From Virgibacillus indicus (lineage in GTDB: Bacteria > Bacillota > Bacilli > Bacillales > Amphibacillaceae): a stretch of DNA of 64,000 bases. This document shows, in pieces, positions 42,873 through 51,200 of the stretch. The stretch is taken from assembly GCF_002266285.1 (NCBI RefSeq), contig NZ_NPMS01000007.1, forward strand, positions 62,001 through 126,000. The letters are read 5' to 3'. Below the pieces are notes generated by a model. It was not told the DNA's origin, made no database searches, and saw only the letters and a program-made list of their open reading frames with translations. How positions within the stretch are numbered: the stretch's first letter is position 1; each line of letters starts with the position of its first letter. Made by a program: the position numbers and the translations under genes.

Positions 42873-44618
42873 ATGTTTCAGGTTTTTAAGAAGTTAGATT
42901 GGTTTTTTAAGCATTATTGGAAAAGGTATGTTTTCGCAATCATTTCCTTAATTATTGCAAGTGCCATTGGGTTAATACCACCAAAGCTTGTAGGTTTTAC
43001 AATTGATAAGATTCAATTTGAAACATTGACAATGCAGCTGCTGATCGCAATTGTACTTGGCTATCTTGTGCTGACATTCGTCCATTACGGGATTTCATTT
43101 TTATGGGATTATACACTTTTTGGCGGTGCTGTTATTTTAGAGAGATGGACCAGAAGTCGCTTAATGGATCATTTTTTGCAAATGACTCCAACATTTTTCG
43201 GCAAATATCGTACAGGGGATTTAATGGCAAGGAGTACAAATGATTTAAAAGCCATTAGCCTTACTGCAGGTTTTGGAGTATTGACACTTGTAGATTCCAG
43301 TATTTTTATGCTGATGATTGTTGCCATGATGGGATTTACAATCAGTTGGAAATTAACACTTGCTGCACTTATTCCATTGCCAATAATGGCTGTCGTGATG
43401 AATAAATACGGGGCAGCAATTCATGCACGTTTTACAAAAGCTCAAGAAGCATTTGGAGATATGAACAATGAAGTCCTTGAATCGATACGAGGAGTACGTG
43501 TGATTCGTGCATTTGTACAGGAAAAGCAGGATGCGAAACGCTTCAGGAATATGACGGAGGATGTTTATCAAAAGAATATTGAAGTAGCCAAAATCGATGC
43601 ATTGTTTGAACCAACGATGACAATACTTGTTGGTCTTTCCTACACAATAGGACTTGGGTATGGAGCATTGCTTGTATTTGAAAACAAACTCACATTGGGA
43701 GATCTGGTAACATTTAATGTTTATTTAGGGATGTTAATCTGGCCAATGTTTGCGGTGGGCGAACTGATTAATATCCTGCAGCGTGGAAACGCCTCACTGG
43801 ATCGGGTGAATGAAACCCTAGATTATGAAGCAGATGTTAAAGATACAGCCTATCCAAAAACAGTTGCTGAGGTTGAATCCATTCATTTTGAGGATGTCTC
43901 ATTTTCCTATCCATCTGCTGATTTAAAACAATTAAGCAATATCTCACTAAATCTGGTGCGGGGACAGACAATTGGAGTAGTTGGAAAAACTGGTGCAGGA
44001 AAAACAACATTATTTAAATTATTGCTTAAGCAGTACCCTGGATTAGAAGGGAAAATAACGATTTCTGATGTCGACCTGAGGGAAATCAGCATGGAACAAA
44101 TGAGATCATGGATTGGTTATGTGCCACAGGATCAGATTATGTTTTCTAAAACGATCCGGGAAAATATTCAATTTGGCAAATCCGATGCATCTGATCAGGA
44201 AATTTATCGTGTGATGGATTTGGCATATTTTCTTGAAGATATCAAGCAGCTGCCTGGTGGTCTGGACACACAGGTCGGAGAGAGTGGTGTCACATTATCC
44301 GGCGGTCAAAAGCAGCGGGTGGCTTTGGCACGGGCTTTCATTAAGGATCCGGAGATTTTGATCCTGGATGATTCCATGTCTGCAGTTGATGGAAAAACAG
44401 AGGCTAAGATTATCGAACACTTGAAAAAAGAAAGGAAGAATAAAACAACATTTATTGCAGCACATCGGCTGTCTGCAGTAACACATGCAGATCATATTAT
44501 TGTGTTTGAAGATGGAAAAATTATCGAAGAAGGAACACATGAAGCGCTGCTGAAACTGGGTGGCTGGTACAAAGAACAATACAGCCAGCAGCAGCTGGAT
44601 GATAAGGGAGGTGTCTGA
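42873..44618 (+). CDS. Heterodimeric multidrug ABC exporter subunit, BmrC/YheI-like
   Basis: A 581-residue half-transporter: six membrane segments (residues 1-320) then a nucleotide-binding domain. Walker A GKTGAGKTTLF, Q-loop YVPQDQ, signature LSGGQKQRV, Walker B LILDDSMSA, H-loop AAHRLSAV. The residue after Walker B is Asp instead of the catalytic Glu, so this NBD supplies the degenerate site, as in BmrC. ATG 42873 has AGGTGAT upstream; a TTG at 42768 would run through the attenuator and is rejected. It pairs with the next gene, which follows two bases after the stop. Two attenuators precede it. It is expected to expel drugs from the inner leaflet. Confidence 0.93.
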   Translation: MFQVFKKLDWFFKHYWKRYVFAIISLIIASAIGLIPPKLVGFTIDKIQFETLTMQLLIAIVLGYLVLTFVHYGISFLWDYTLFGGAVILERWTRSRLMDHFLQMTPTFFGKYRTGDLMARSTNDLKAISLTAGFGVLTLVDSSIFMLMIVAMMGFTISWKLTLAALIPLPIMAVVMNKYGAAIHARFTKAQEAFGDMNNEVLESIRGVRVIRAFVQEKQDAKRFRNMTEDVYQKNIEVAKIDALFEPTMTILVGLSYTIGLGYGALLVFENKLTLGDLVTFNVYLGMLIWPMFAVGELINILQRGNASLDRVNETLDYEADVKDTAYPKTVAEVESIHFEDVSFSYPSADLKQLSNISLNLVRGQTIGVVGKTGAGKTTLFKLLLKQYPGLEGKITISDVDLREISMEQMRSWIGYVPQDQIMFSKTIRENIQFGKSDASDQEIYRVMDLAYFLEDIKQLPGGLDTQVGESGVTLSGGQKQRVALARAFIKDPEILILDDSMSAVDGKTEAKIIEHLKKERKNKTTFIAAHRLSAVTHADHIIVFEDGKIIEEGTHEALLKLGGWYKEQYSQQQLDDKGGV

Positions 44619-44620
44619 TT

Positions 44621-46651
44621 ATGAAGCCATCAACGGAAAAACGTTTATTTAATTATGCGCTGTATTATAAAAAGGGGATATTAATCGGGTTAGGCTGCTT
44701 AATAATTGCAGTAGCACTTGAACTGGCTGGGCCGCTGATTGCAAAAACAGTTATTGATGAACATATTCTAGGTGTCGAAGGAAATTGGCAGGAAGTTTTG
44801 ACAGCAGATGATGAGAATACGGTTTCTTATAAGGACAGTAATTACAAAAGAGAGGACCGGTTAACAAATAATGATCAACCAACAGGAGATCCAGTTACTA
44901 TTTTTCAAGTCGGTACAGCTTATTACTTTGTAAATGAAGAAGTGCCATTGCAAGGGGAAAGAAGTGCGGAAAATAACCGTATTACGATTTCTACTGCCGA
45001 AGAAACATTTATATTTGAAGGTGAAAAGCTGTCATTGGCAGAAATATATCCGTTCTTTAAGCCTGAACAGAAACCCATATTGTTTTTATTGGGGCTGTAT
45101 ATGGTACTTCTGGTTATCGCTGGTTTTTTCCAGTTTTATCAAACATTTTTACTGCAAAAATCGTCCAATCAGATTGTTAAAAAAATGCGTAATGATTTAT
45201 TTGAGCACACCCAGCGTATCCCAATAAATTACTATGTGGATCAGCCTGCAGGCAAGATTGTTGCACGCATCACGAATGACACCGAGGCAATTCGGGATCT
45301 ATATGAGCGTGTTTTATCAATTGTTGTAACAAGTGTTATCTATGTGGCGGGAATATTTGTGGCATTATTTATCCTGGATGCCAAACTTGCTGCCATGTGT
45401 TTATTGTTAATCCCGTTAATTTTTATCTGGATGAAGGTATATAAGCATTTTGGAACGAAATATAATAAGGTGATTCGTTCAACTATCAGTGAAATTAATG
45501 GCAATATTAACGAAGCTATCCAGGGAATGCCGATTATTCAGGCATTCCGGCGGGAAAAGAAAACAAAGGAAGATTTTGAAGAGTTAAATGAGCGTCATTT
45601 CATTTTTCAGCGTAAACTGGTGAAATTAAGCTCACTAACATCCTATAATCTTGTTACCGTATTTCGTAACCTTGCCTTTGTTGGCTTTATCTGGTATTTT
45701 GGATCATCTTCATTTGGACCTGAAAGTATCATTTCAATTGGGATGCTCTATGCCTTTGTTGATTATTTAACGCGATTATTCGAGCCTGTTACGGATATTG
45801 TTAACCAGCTGCCGCTCATTGAACAGGCGCGTGTGGCTGGAAGCCGTGTATTTGAGTTAATTGATCATGATGGTGAAAATATTGTAAATGAAAAAGTAGA
45901 CAAATACCGGGGGAATATCCTGTTTAATGATGTGTCTTTTGCTTATAACGAAGATGATTATGTTCTAAGGGATATTTCGTTTGCGGTTAAAGCTGGTGAA
46001 ACAGCAGCATTTGTCGGCCATACAGGATCAGGGAAAAGCTCAATTATGAATCTGTTATTTCGTTTTTATGATCCTCAAAAAGGCCGTATAACCATTGATG
46101 GTTTCAGTACACAGGACTGGTCCAGGCAGCAGGTGAGAAGTCATATGGGAATTGTTTTGCAGGATCCATTTCTGTTTTCCGGGACGATCATTTCAAATGT
46201 AACAATGAATGATCCGGCTATCTCCAGACAAAAAGCAATTCAGGCGTTAAAAACTGTGGGAGCTGACCGGTTTATTGAAAAAATGCCTAACTCATACGAT
46301 GAAAAAGTCACAGAAGGTGGAAGTACGTTTTCACTTGGGGAAAGACAATTACTTTCTTTTGCCAGAGCATTGGCATTTGATCCTGCTATCCTTATTTTAG
46401 ATGAAGCTACGGCTAATATTGATACCGAAACGGAGAGCATTATCCAAAGGGCATTGGATGTGTTAAAAAAAGGCAGAACAACACTTGTAATTGCACACCG
46501 TTTATCAACGATACAGCAAGCTGATAAGATATTCGTGCTGGAACATGGTACAATAAAGGAACAAGGAAATCATGATAAACTGATTAAAGAAAAAGGGTTA
46601 TATTATCAGATGTATCAAATGCAGCAGGGAAGAAAAAAGGCTGCTGTATAA
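44621..46651 (+). CDS. Heterodimeric multidrug ABC exporter subunit, BmrD/YheH-like
   Basis: A 676-residue half-transporter with an extra extracytoplasmic segment of about 90 residues between the first two membrane segments (DDENTVSYKDSNYKREDRLT region), as in YheH/BmrD. Its NBD has Walker A GHTGSGKSSIM, Walker B LILDEATANID with the catalytic Glu, and H-loop AHRLSTI, but its signature is SLGERQ instead of LSGGQ. So the consensus ATP site is formed by the signature of BmrC-like and the Walker motifs of this subunit, the usual asymmetry of heterodimers. ATG 44621, SD GGGAGGTGT. Confidence 0.94.
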   Translation: MKPSTEKRLFNYALYYKKGILIGLGCLIIAVALELAGPLIAKTVIDEHILGVEGNWQEVLTADDENTVSYKDSNYKREDRLTNNDQPTGDPVTIFQVGTAYYFVNEEVPLQGERSAENNRITISTAEETFIFEGEKLSLAEIYPFFKPEQKPILFLLGLYMVLLVIAGFFQFYQTFLLQKSSNQIVKKMRNDLFEHTQRIPINYYVDQPAGKIVARITNDTEAIRDLYERVLSIVVTSVIYVAGIFVALFILDAKLAAMCLLLIPLIFIWMKVYKHFGTKYNKVIRSTISEINGNINEAIQGMPIIQAFRREKKTKEDFEELNERHFIFQRKLVKLSSLTSYNLVTVFRNLAFVGFIWYFGSSSFGPESIISIGMLYAFVDYLTRLFEPVTDIVNQLPLIEQARVAGSRVFELIDHDGENIVNEKVDKYRGNILFNDVSFAYNEDDYVLRDISFAVKAGETAAFVGHTGSGKSSIMNLLFRFYDPQKGRITIDGFSTQDWSRQQVRSHMGIVLQDPFLFSGTIISNVTMNDPAISRQKAIQALKTVGADRFIEKMPNSYDEKVTEGGSTFSLGERQLLSFARALAFDPAILILDEATANIDTETESIIQRALDVLKKGRTTLVIAHRLSTIQQADKIFVLEHGTIKEQGNHDKLIKEKGLYYQMYQMQQGRKKAAV

Positions 46652-46682
46652 ATGCTTCTACACGTTTGACGGGGTGATAGGC

Positions 46683-47495
46683 ATGACTCGGAAAGAAGAT
46701 AAAAATCATGACATTATCGATGAAGATCTTTATGAAGACTTTGATGATGAAGAAATATATGAATTAGTTCAGGAAGCAAGACAGAAGGCATTAGCCAGAG
46801 CGAAAGAAGAGAAAGAACCCAAACCAAAACGTCCATTTCCCAAATGGGCGTTTTGGTTAATTGCGTTTGCACTTGTTTTTAATGCTGCAGCATTATTGCC
46901 ACAGACATTTTCCATCCCGGCAATCGATTTTTTAATTACCTCAGCAAAGCTATCTGCCCAGGATGATATTCAAGCATATAAAAAAGCAGTAGTAGTTGTT
47001 GAAACTGAAGATAGTAAGGGTACAGGTTTTGCGATTTCAGATGATGGCAGAATCATAACGAATCACCATGTCATTGAGGGAAAAGAAAAGGTCACTGTTG
47101 CCTTTCCAGATGAGGGATTGTTCTCTGCAGATGTAACGGAAATCTATCCTTCCATCGATCTGGCTGTTCTAGAAACAAATCAAAAAGACATGCCACATTT
47201 AACATTAGCTGACCAAACCGAATTTCAGCCTGATGAAACCATCAATTTCATCGGTAATCCACTAAGATTTAACGGCATTGCCAATGAAGGTTCGATTATC
47301 GGCTATACACAGCTATCAAGCTGGGAACAGGAAGTTCTTATGATTGAAGCACCCGTATACCGGGGAAACAGCGGCAGTCCTGTGATCAATGATGGTGGTG
47401 AGGTGATCGGGGTAATATTTGCAACACTGGATCATGATCAACATGGCAGAGTAGGCTTGTTTGTACCGATCGATTATTATTATGCAAAACAGTAG
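46683..47495 (+). CDS. Membrane-anchored trypsin-like serine protease without PDZ
   Basis: A 270-residue protein: an acidic cytosolic head (EDLYEDFDDEEIYELVQEA), one membrane segment (WAFWLIAFALVFNAAALL, about residues 55-72) and an extracytoplasmic S1C protease domain. The triad is His in ITNHHVIEG, Asp in SIDLAVLE, Ser in GNSGSPVI. It resembles HtrA/DegP but lacks PDZ domains. ATG 46683 has GGGGTGAT upstream; GTG 46674 is part of that SD. It lies 31 bases after the exporter genes with no terminator between, so it is probably in their operon. The substrate is unknown; envelope quality control is plausible. Confidence 0.85.
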   Translation: MTRKEDKNHDIIDEDLYEDFDDEEIYELVQEARQKALARAKEEKEPKPKRPFPKWAFWLIAFALVFNAAALLPQTFSIPAIDFLITSAKLSAQDDIQAYKKAVVVVETEDSKGTGFAISDDGRIITNHHVIEGKEKVTVAFPDEGLFSADVTEIYPSIDLAVLETNQKDMPHLTLADQTEFQPDETINFIGNPLRFNGIANEGSIIGYTQLSSWEQEVLMIEAPVYRGNSGSPVINDGGEVIGVIFATLDHDQHGRVGLFVPIDYYYAKQ

Positions 47496-47568
47496 GTAAC
47501 TATAGTTGGTTTCATTAAAAATGAATAGGGGTATAAAATATATAAACCGTTTAAAGGAGGCGTTATAT

Positions 47569-48282
47569 ATGTTTTACCTAACCTCAGATTTAAAAACCTA
47601 TAACATACATGCATCAGATGGAGAAATGGGGAAAGTAAAAGATTTATATTTTGATGATAATAAATGGGCAATACGCTATGCTGTAATCGATACCAGAAAA
47701 TGGCTTCCAGGCAGGCGTGTTTTATTATCACCATCCTCTTTTCTAACGCTGAATGAAGCAGATAAATTTTTGGAAGTCAAATACGATAAAGAAACAATCC
47801 GCAACAGTCCGTCCATCCCGGATGAATCTTTTATTACTAAAGATGTGGAAAATTCACTGGTAGGCTATTATGGCTGGACGAAATATTGGACCGGCAATAT
47901 GCTGTGGGGACCAAATGATTACCCAATGGAAGAGTTCAAAAAACATGAAGATGTACAGCTCAGGGATGCCCCCGTTGATTCAGGATTGAATTATGATCTC
48001 CGAAGTGAAGATGAAACATTTGGTTTTAAAGTTCATGCAAATGATGGCAAGATCGGGACAGTAGCAGACATGATCTATGATGATGAAAACTGGAAATTAC
48101 GCTATATTATTGTACAAAGCAGTGAGAGCATGACGGAGGAACAACTTTATCTTTTCGAGACAGAGGCAATTGAATCTGCTGATTGGTTTGAAAATGACAT
48201 TTATATAAAAACAACCCTGGAAGAAGTAAAGCTGAAGAAATTATATAAGGAAAAAGGAAGCATGCTGACAGATCTGCAGTAA
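47569..48282 (+). CDS. Double PRC-barrel domain protein
   Basis: A 237-residue soluble protein with two PRC-barrel units: the first near the N-terminus (IHASDGEMGKVKDLYFDDN, then WAIRYAVIDTRKWLPGRRVL), the second around residues 155-215 (VHANDGKIGTVADMIYDDE, then WKLRYIIVQS). PRC barrels are small beta-barrels found in RNA-processing and envelope proteins; two-domain versions are frequent stress-associated proteins of unknown function. ATG 47569 has TAAAGGAGG upstream. It is separated from the protease by 73 bases and ended by a strong terminator. Confidence 0.85.
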   Translation: MFYLTSDLKTYNIHASDGEMGKVKDLYFDDNKWAIRYAVIDTRKWLPGRRVLLSPSSFLTLNEADKFLEVKYDKETIRNSPSIPDESFITKDVENSLVGYYGWTKYWTGNMLWGPNDYPMEEFKKHEDVQLRDAPVDSGLNYDLRSEDETFGFKVHANDGKIGTVADMIYDDENWKLRYIIVQSSESMTEEQLYLFETEAIESADWFENDIYIKTTLEEVKLKKLYKEKGSMLTDLQ

Positions 48283-48302
48283 GTTAACTTTTGAATTACA
48301 AA

Positions 48303-48335
48303 TGTCTCTAGCAAAAGCTAGAGGCATATTTTTTG
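48303..48335 (+). terminator. Terminator of the PRC-barrel gene
   Basis: TGTCTCTAGC pairs with GCTAGAGGCA (one wobble) around AAAA, followed by six T's. Confidence 0.88.
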
Positions 48336-48737
48336 CCTGAAATTGGGCAGGAAAGCTGAGTTGAAATAAATTTCGACATATGCCGGTAACTGTTATTTAA
48401 ACAAATTGTAATTTAAATGTGATAGCAACAGGTATTACAGTACGTTAAGATTAATCTTATTGGATGATATAGGATCGATCAGTACGAATCGTGCTGAAAA
48501 CTCTTCCTTTTTTCGACAAAATTGCCAATATGCCAAAGTTCACAATATAAATACCAAAGTTTATAATTTCAAGTTCAGAAGAAAAGCGAAACACCCATAA
48601 AAAATTAATGAAGAGATAAATATAAATAAAGATGGTGGATACATCGTGTTATATATAGATATTTTTTACTCAAAAACTACACCCAAAAATAAAAATCATA
48701 ATACGTATTTTATAATGACTGGGGGTGCTGCCAGTTG
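48336..48737. other. Intergenic region upstream of sigI
   Basis: About 400 bases of AT-rich sequence containing the sigI promoter region. Two ACACCC words (48590-48595, 48677-48682) recall the C-rich -35 known for SigI-dependent promoters, but I find no matching -10 (CGAA) at the right distance. No repeat or open frame with an SD. Confidence 0.45.
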
Positions 48738-49466
48738 ATGATGAGAAAATCATTAAAAGACATACCCCTGGAAGAGATGATTGCAATGGTGCAGCAGGGA
48801 GATCAGCACGCACAAAATTATTTGCTGCAATCATATCAGCCATTTATCGCTAAATGTGTATCGGAAGTTTGCAAACGTTATATTGATCCAAAGAGAGATG
48901 ATGAGTTCAGTATTGGATTATCGGCATTTAATGAGGCCATACTTTCCTATTCATCAGATCGGGGAAGCTCATTTCTTTCTTTCGCCAAGCTTGTCGTGAA
49001 ACGAAAGGTTATTGACTATATTCGCTACACACAGAAAAAGCCAGTTGCTGTATCATTGGACGAAACGTATGATGCAGAACAGATGGAAAATCCGACAGAA
49101 ATAGTTGCAGTAAAGAAAATGTATCAGCAGGAGCAGGATGCTTGGTATCGCCGTGAGGAAATTGCTGAATTTACACAAAAGCTAAAAGAGTATAAAATTT
49201 CTCTTGCAGAGCTGACAGAAGTTGCACCAAAACATAGGGATGCCCGTGATTCCGCTGTAGGCATTGCGCGGATGATTTTTGAGGATGATGGATTAAGAGA
49301 ACATGTTCATCGTAAGAAAAAGCTGCCGATAAAAGATTTATTGAAAGTTGTAGATGTAAGTAAAAAAACCCTGGAACGCAATCGGAAATTTATTTTAGCG
49401 ATATTTATCGTCCTGAGTGAAGATTTTATGTATCTGAAGGACTATTTGAAGGGGGTGGGTAAGTGA
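48738..49466 (+). CDS. sigI: RNA polymerase sigma factor SigI
   Basis: A heat- and envelope-stress sigma-70-type factor of the SigI family, 242 residues. Region 2 contains SYQPFIAKCVSEVCKRYIDP, DDEFSIGLSAFNEAILSY and VKRKVIDYIRY; the C-terminal helix-turn-helix is LPIKDLLKVVDVSKKTLERN. This matches B. subtilis SigI along its length. Three start codons are in line (TTG 48735, ATG 48738, ATG 48741); I take 48738 with GGGGGTG about 10 bases upstream. It overlaps its anti-sigma gene by four bases (GTGA), the usual sigI-rsgI arrangement. Confidence 0.94.
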   Translation: MMRKSLKDIPLEEMIAMVQQGDQHAQNYLLQSYQPFIAKCVSEVCKRYIDPKRDDEFSIGLSAFNEAILSYSSDRGSSFLSFAKLVVKRKVIDYIRYTQKKPVAVSLDETYDAEQMENPTEIVAVKKMYQQEQDAWYRREEIAEFTQKLKEYKISLAELTEVAPKHRDARDSAVGIARMIFEDDGLREHVHRKKKLPIKDLLKVVDVSKKTLERNRKFILAIFIVLSEDFMYLKDYLKGVGK

Positions 49467-50746
49467 AAAAAGGAATCGTAATGGAAAAGCATAAGAAGTA
49501 CACAATTATCATGACTAGAGAAGGTGTTTTCCATAAAGCTATTCCAATTGAGAATGCAATGATAGGTGCCGAAGTGTCTTATAAATCGCTGGAATTAGAA
49601 AAAAAGGCGAAACTATTTTTCTTTCCCAGTAAAAAGATAAATGTTCGTTTCCAATTACTTGCGACAGTTTGTGTACTGTTATTATTAGCTTTGCCATTTT
49701 ATTTTCTTATGGGTACCAGCAAAACCTATGCATATGTGAATATTGATATTAACCCAAGTATCGAGCTGGAAATTGACGAAGAATTACTGGTAAGGTCTAT
49801 CCGTCCGTTAAATAATGACGCTAAAATAATACTTAATCAATTGGAATCATATGAAGATGTGAAGCTGCAAACAGTTATTGAAAGAATTATGGATAAAACG
49901 GCAGAAACAGGATTAATAAATAATAATAAAAATATGCTTCTCGGAGTCAGCTACACCACGGATAAAAATGAAAAAATATCCATTCTTGATAATCTGGAAC
50001 GTTTTCTCTTAAAAAATAATACGGAATGGGAAATTGCTGCATTTAATGTCCCTTTAACTGTCAGAGAAGAAGCTAATAAGAAAAAAAAATCAATGAATGA
50101 AGTTATGGCATCAACTATTATTAAAACTGATCAAACCAAAGCAATTAATAAAAAACGGGATGAATCAATGGATGATAAAGACAGAGCAATTATTCAATCT
50201 TTTTATAATACTGATAATAATCATTCAAAAGATAACACCCTTAATGATACAATTGAAATAACACCTAAAGAAACAAATAATAATTCCAAACCGATGAAAA
50301 TTGAAAAAAATCAGGAAGAAAATATAAAAAGAAATAAAGAGAAAAATACTAAAGAGAAAACTCATCCGAGTGAATTAAAGGGAAAAAACGGCGCAATTAA
50401 CTCCAACGGTAAAAATAAAGCTAAACATAATAACAACAGAGAAAAGAAAAACGATAATGGAAAAGATAAAGCCAATAAACACCAGCATAAGGATATGAAA
50501 AAAAACCATAAGAACGAAAATAAACATAAACATAAGAAATACCAAAACAAACATAAAAATAATGGTAATGGAAAAGACAGGAACAATGAACAGGGTAAAT
50601 TTGATAGCAATGGACATGGTAAATACGGAAATAATGGAAAAGGCAAACATGATAACAATGGCCAAGGCAAACATAAAAACAATGGTAATGGAAAACACAA
50701 TTATAGTGGAAAGGGCAATAACAATGGAAAAGGCCATAACCACTAA
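49463..50746 (+). CDS. rsgI: Anti-sigma-I factor RsgI with Asn/Lys/His/Gly-rich tail
   Basis: A 427-residue membrane-spanning anti-sigma factor. Residues 1-65 are the cytosolic RsgI-type SigI-binding domain (IIMTREGVFHKAI). One membrane segment follows (FQLLATVCVLLLLALPFYFL, about 68-87). The conserved extracytoplasmic domain has AYVNIDINPSIELEID. From about residue 230 the protein is low-complexity: first Lys/Asn/Glu-rich, then at the end short repeats of the type GKHDNNGQGKHKNNGNGKH. Clostridial RsgI proteins carry binding modules here; the Bacillus ones have charged tails. The GTG start at 49463 overlaps the sigI stop and has GGGGGTG as SD. It holds SigI at the membrane until a signal triggers its release. 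Confidence 0.92.
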   Translation: MKKGIVMEKHKKYTIIMTREGVFHKAIPIENAMIGAEVSYKSLELEKKAKLFFFPSKKINVRFQLLATVCVLLLLALPFYFLMGTSKTYAYVNIDINPSIELEIDEELLVRSIRPLNNDAKIILNQLESYEDVKLQTVIERIMDKTAETGLINNNKNMLLGVSYTTDKNEKISILDNLERFLLKNNTEWEIAAFNVPLTVREEANKKKKSMNEVMASTIIKTDQTKAINKKRDESMDDKDRAIIQSFYNTDNNHSKDNTLNDTIEITPKETNNNSKPMKIEKNQEENIKRNKEKNTKEKTHPSELKGKNGAINSNGKNKAKHNNNREKKNDNGKDKANKHQHKDMKKNHKNENKHKHKKYQNKHKNNGNGKDRNNEQGKFDSNGHGKYGNNGKGKHDNNGQGKHKNNGNGKHNYSGKGNNNGKGHNH

Positions 50747-50783
50747 AAAGAGACCGTCAGCCTAAGCACTGATGGTCTCTTTT
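50745..50783. terminator. Bidirectional terminator after rsgI
   Basis: AAAAAGAGACC...TCAG pairs with CTGA...GGTCTCTTTT around an 8-base loop; serves rsgI and the convergent YhdB-like gene. Confidence 0.88.
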
Positions 50784-50797
50784 CGCTTTTGCCAGGA

Positions 50798-51034
50798 TCA
50801 TATCTCCATCGTTACTGTGGGATCCTGTTTCATGGCATGCTCTATATAATAAAGAAGGTTATCGTGGCTGGTCAGTATTTTTGTTTGATCCAAAGAATAA
50901 TGGTAGGCATTTAAAAATAATTGTATTTTCTTTGACAGCATATCATCAGGTGTGCGAACCATAAGCACAAGCAAGTCATCCCATTGGCCCCAGAGGGTGT
51001 AGTACAAAGCTTTATCATAATCAGGAATATCCAT
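50798..51034 (-). CDS. YhdB-like small protein
   Basis: A 78-residue soluble protein beginning MDIPDYDKALYYTLWGQWDD and continuing LLVLMVRTPDDMLSKKIQLF. This pattern resembles the short YhdB family of Bacillus (unknown function). ATG 51034 is chosen because AAGGAGG lies just upstream; the ATG at 51052 actually includes that SD. Monocistronic, convergent with rsgI. Confidence 0.7.
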   Translation of the reverse strand: MDIPDYDKALYYTLWGQWDDLLVLMVRTPDDMLSKKIQLFLNAYHYSLDQTKILTSHDNLLYYIEHAMKQDPTVTMEI

Positions 51035-51142
51035 TTTACCCCTCCTTGTCATATAAAGGGTTATTTCTATTGTCTCCTTATTTTATATATATTGTCTGAC
51101 ACAAAAATGGTGTAGTTTCCAAAAAAAGGTGCACATTTCTTA

Positions 51143-51172
51143 AAGAATAAAATAAATCCTCTGGAACATACT
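51143..51172 (+). promoter_or_regulatory. Sigma-G promoter of yhcN
   Basis: AGAATA (51143-51148) and CATACTA (51166-51172) with a 17-base spacer, near the sigma-G consensus TGMATA / CATANTA. yhcN of B. subtilis is forespore-expressed. Confidence 0.62.
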
Positions 51173-51200
51173 AAAAACAAAATTGTAAGGAGGATTTAAA

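Noticed and set aside
48580..48740. SigI autoregulatory promoter
   Set aside because: ACACCC words are present, but no CGAA at the required spacing, so not called as a promoter.
50362..50743. Two long hydrophobic frames antisense to the rsgI tail
   Set aside because: Hydrophobicity arises from the complement of AAC/AAA/GGN codons of the tail; no SD, no promoter.
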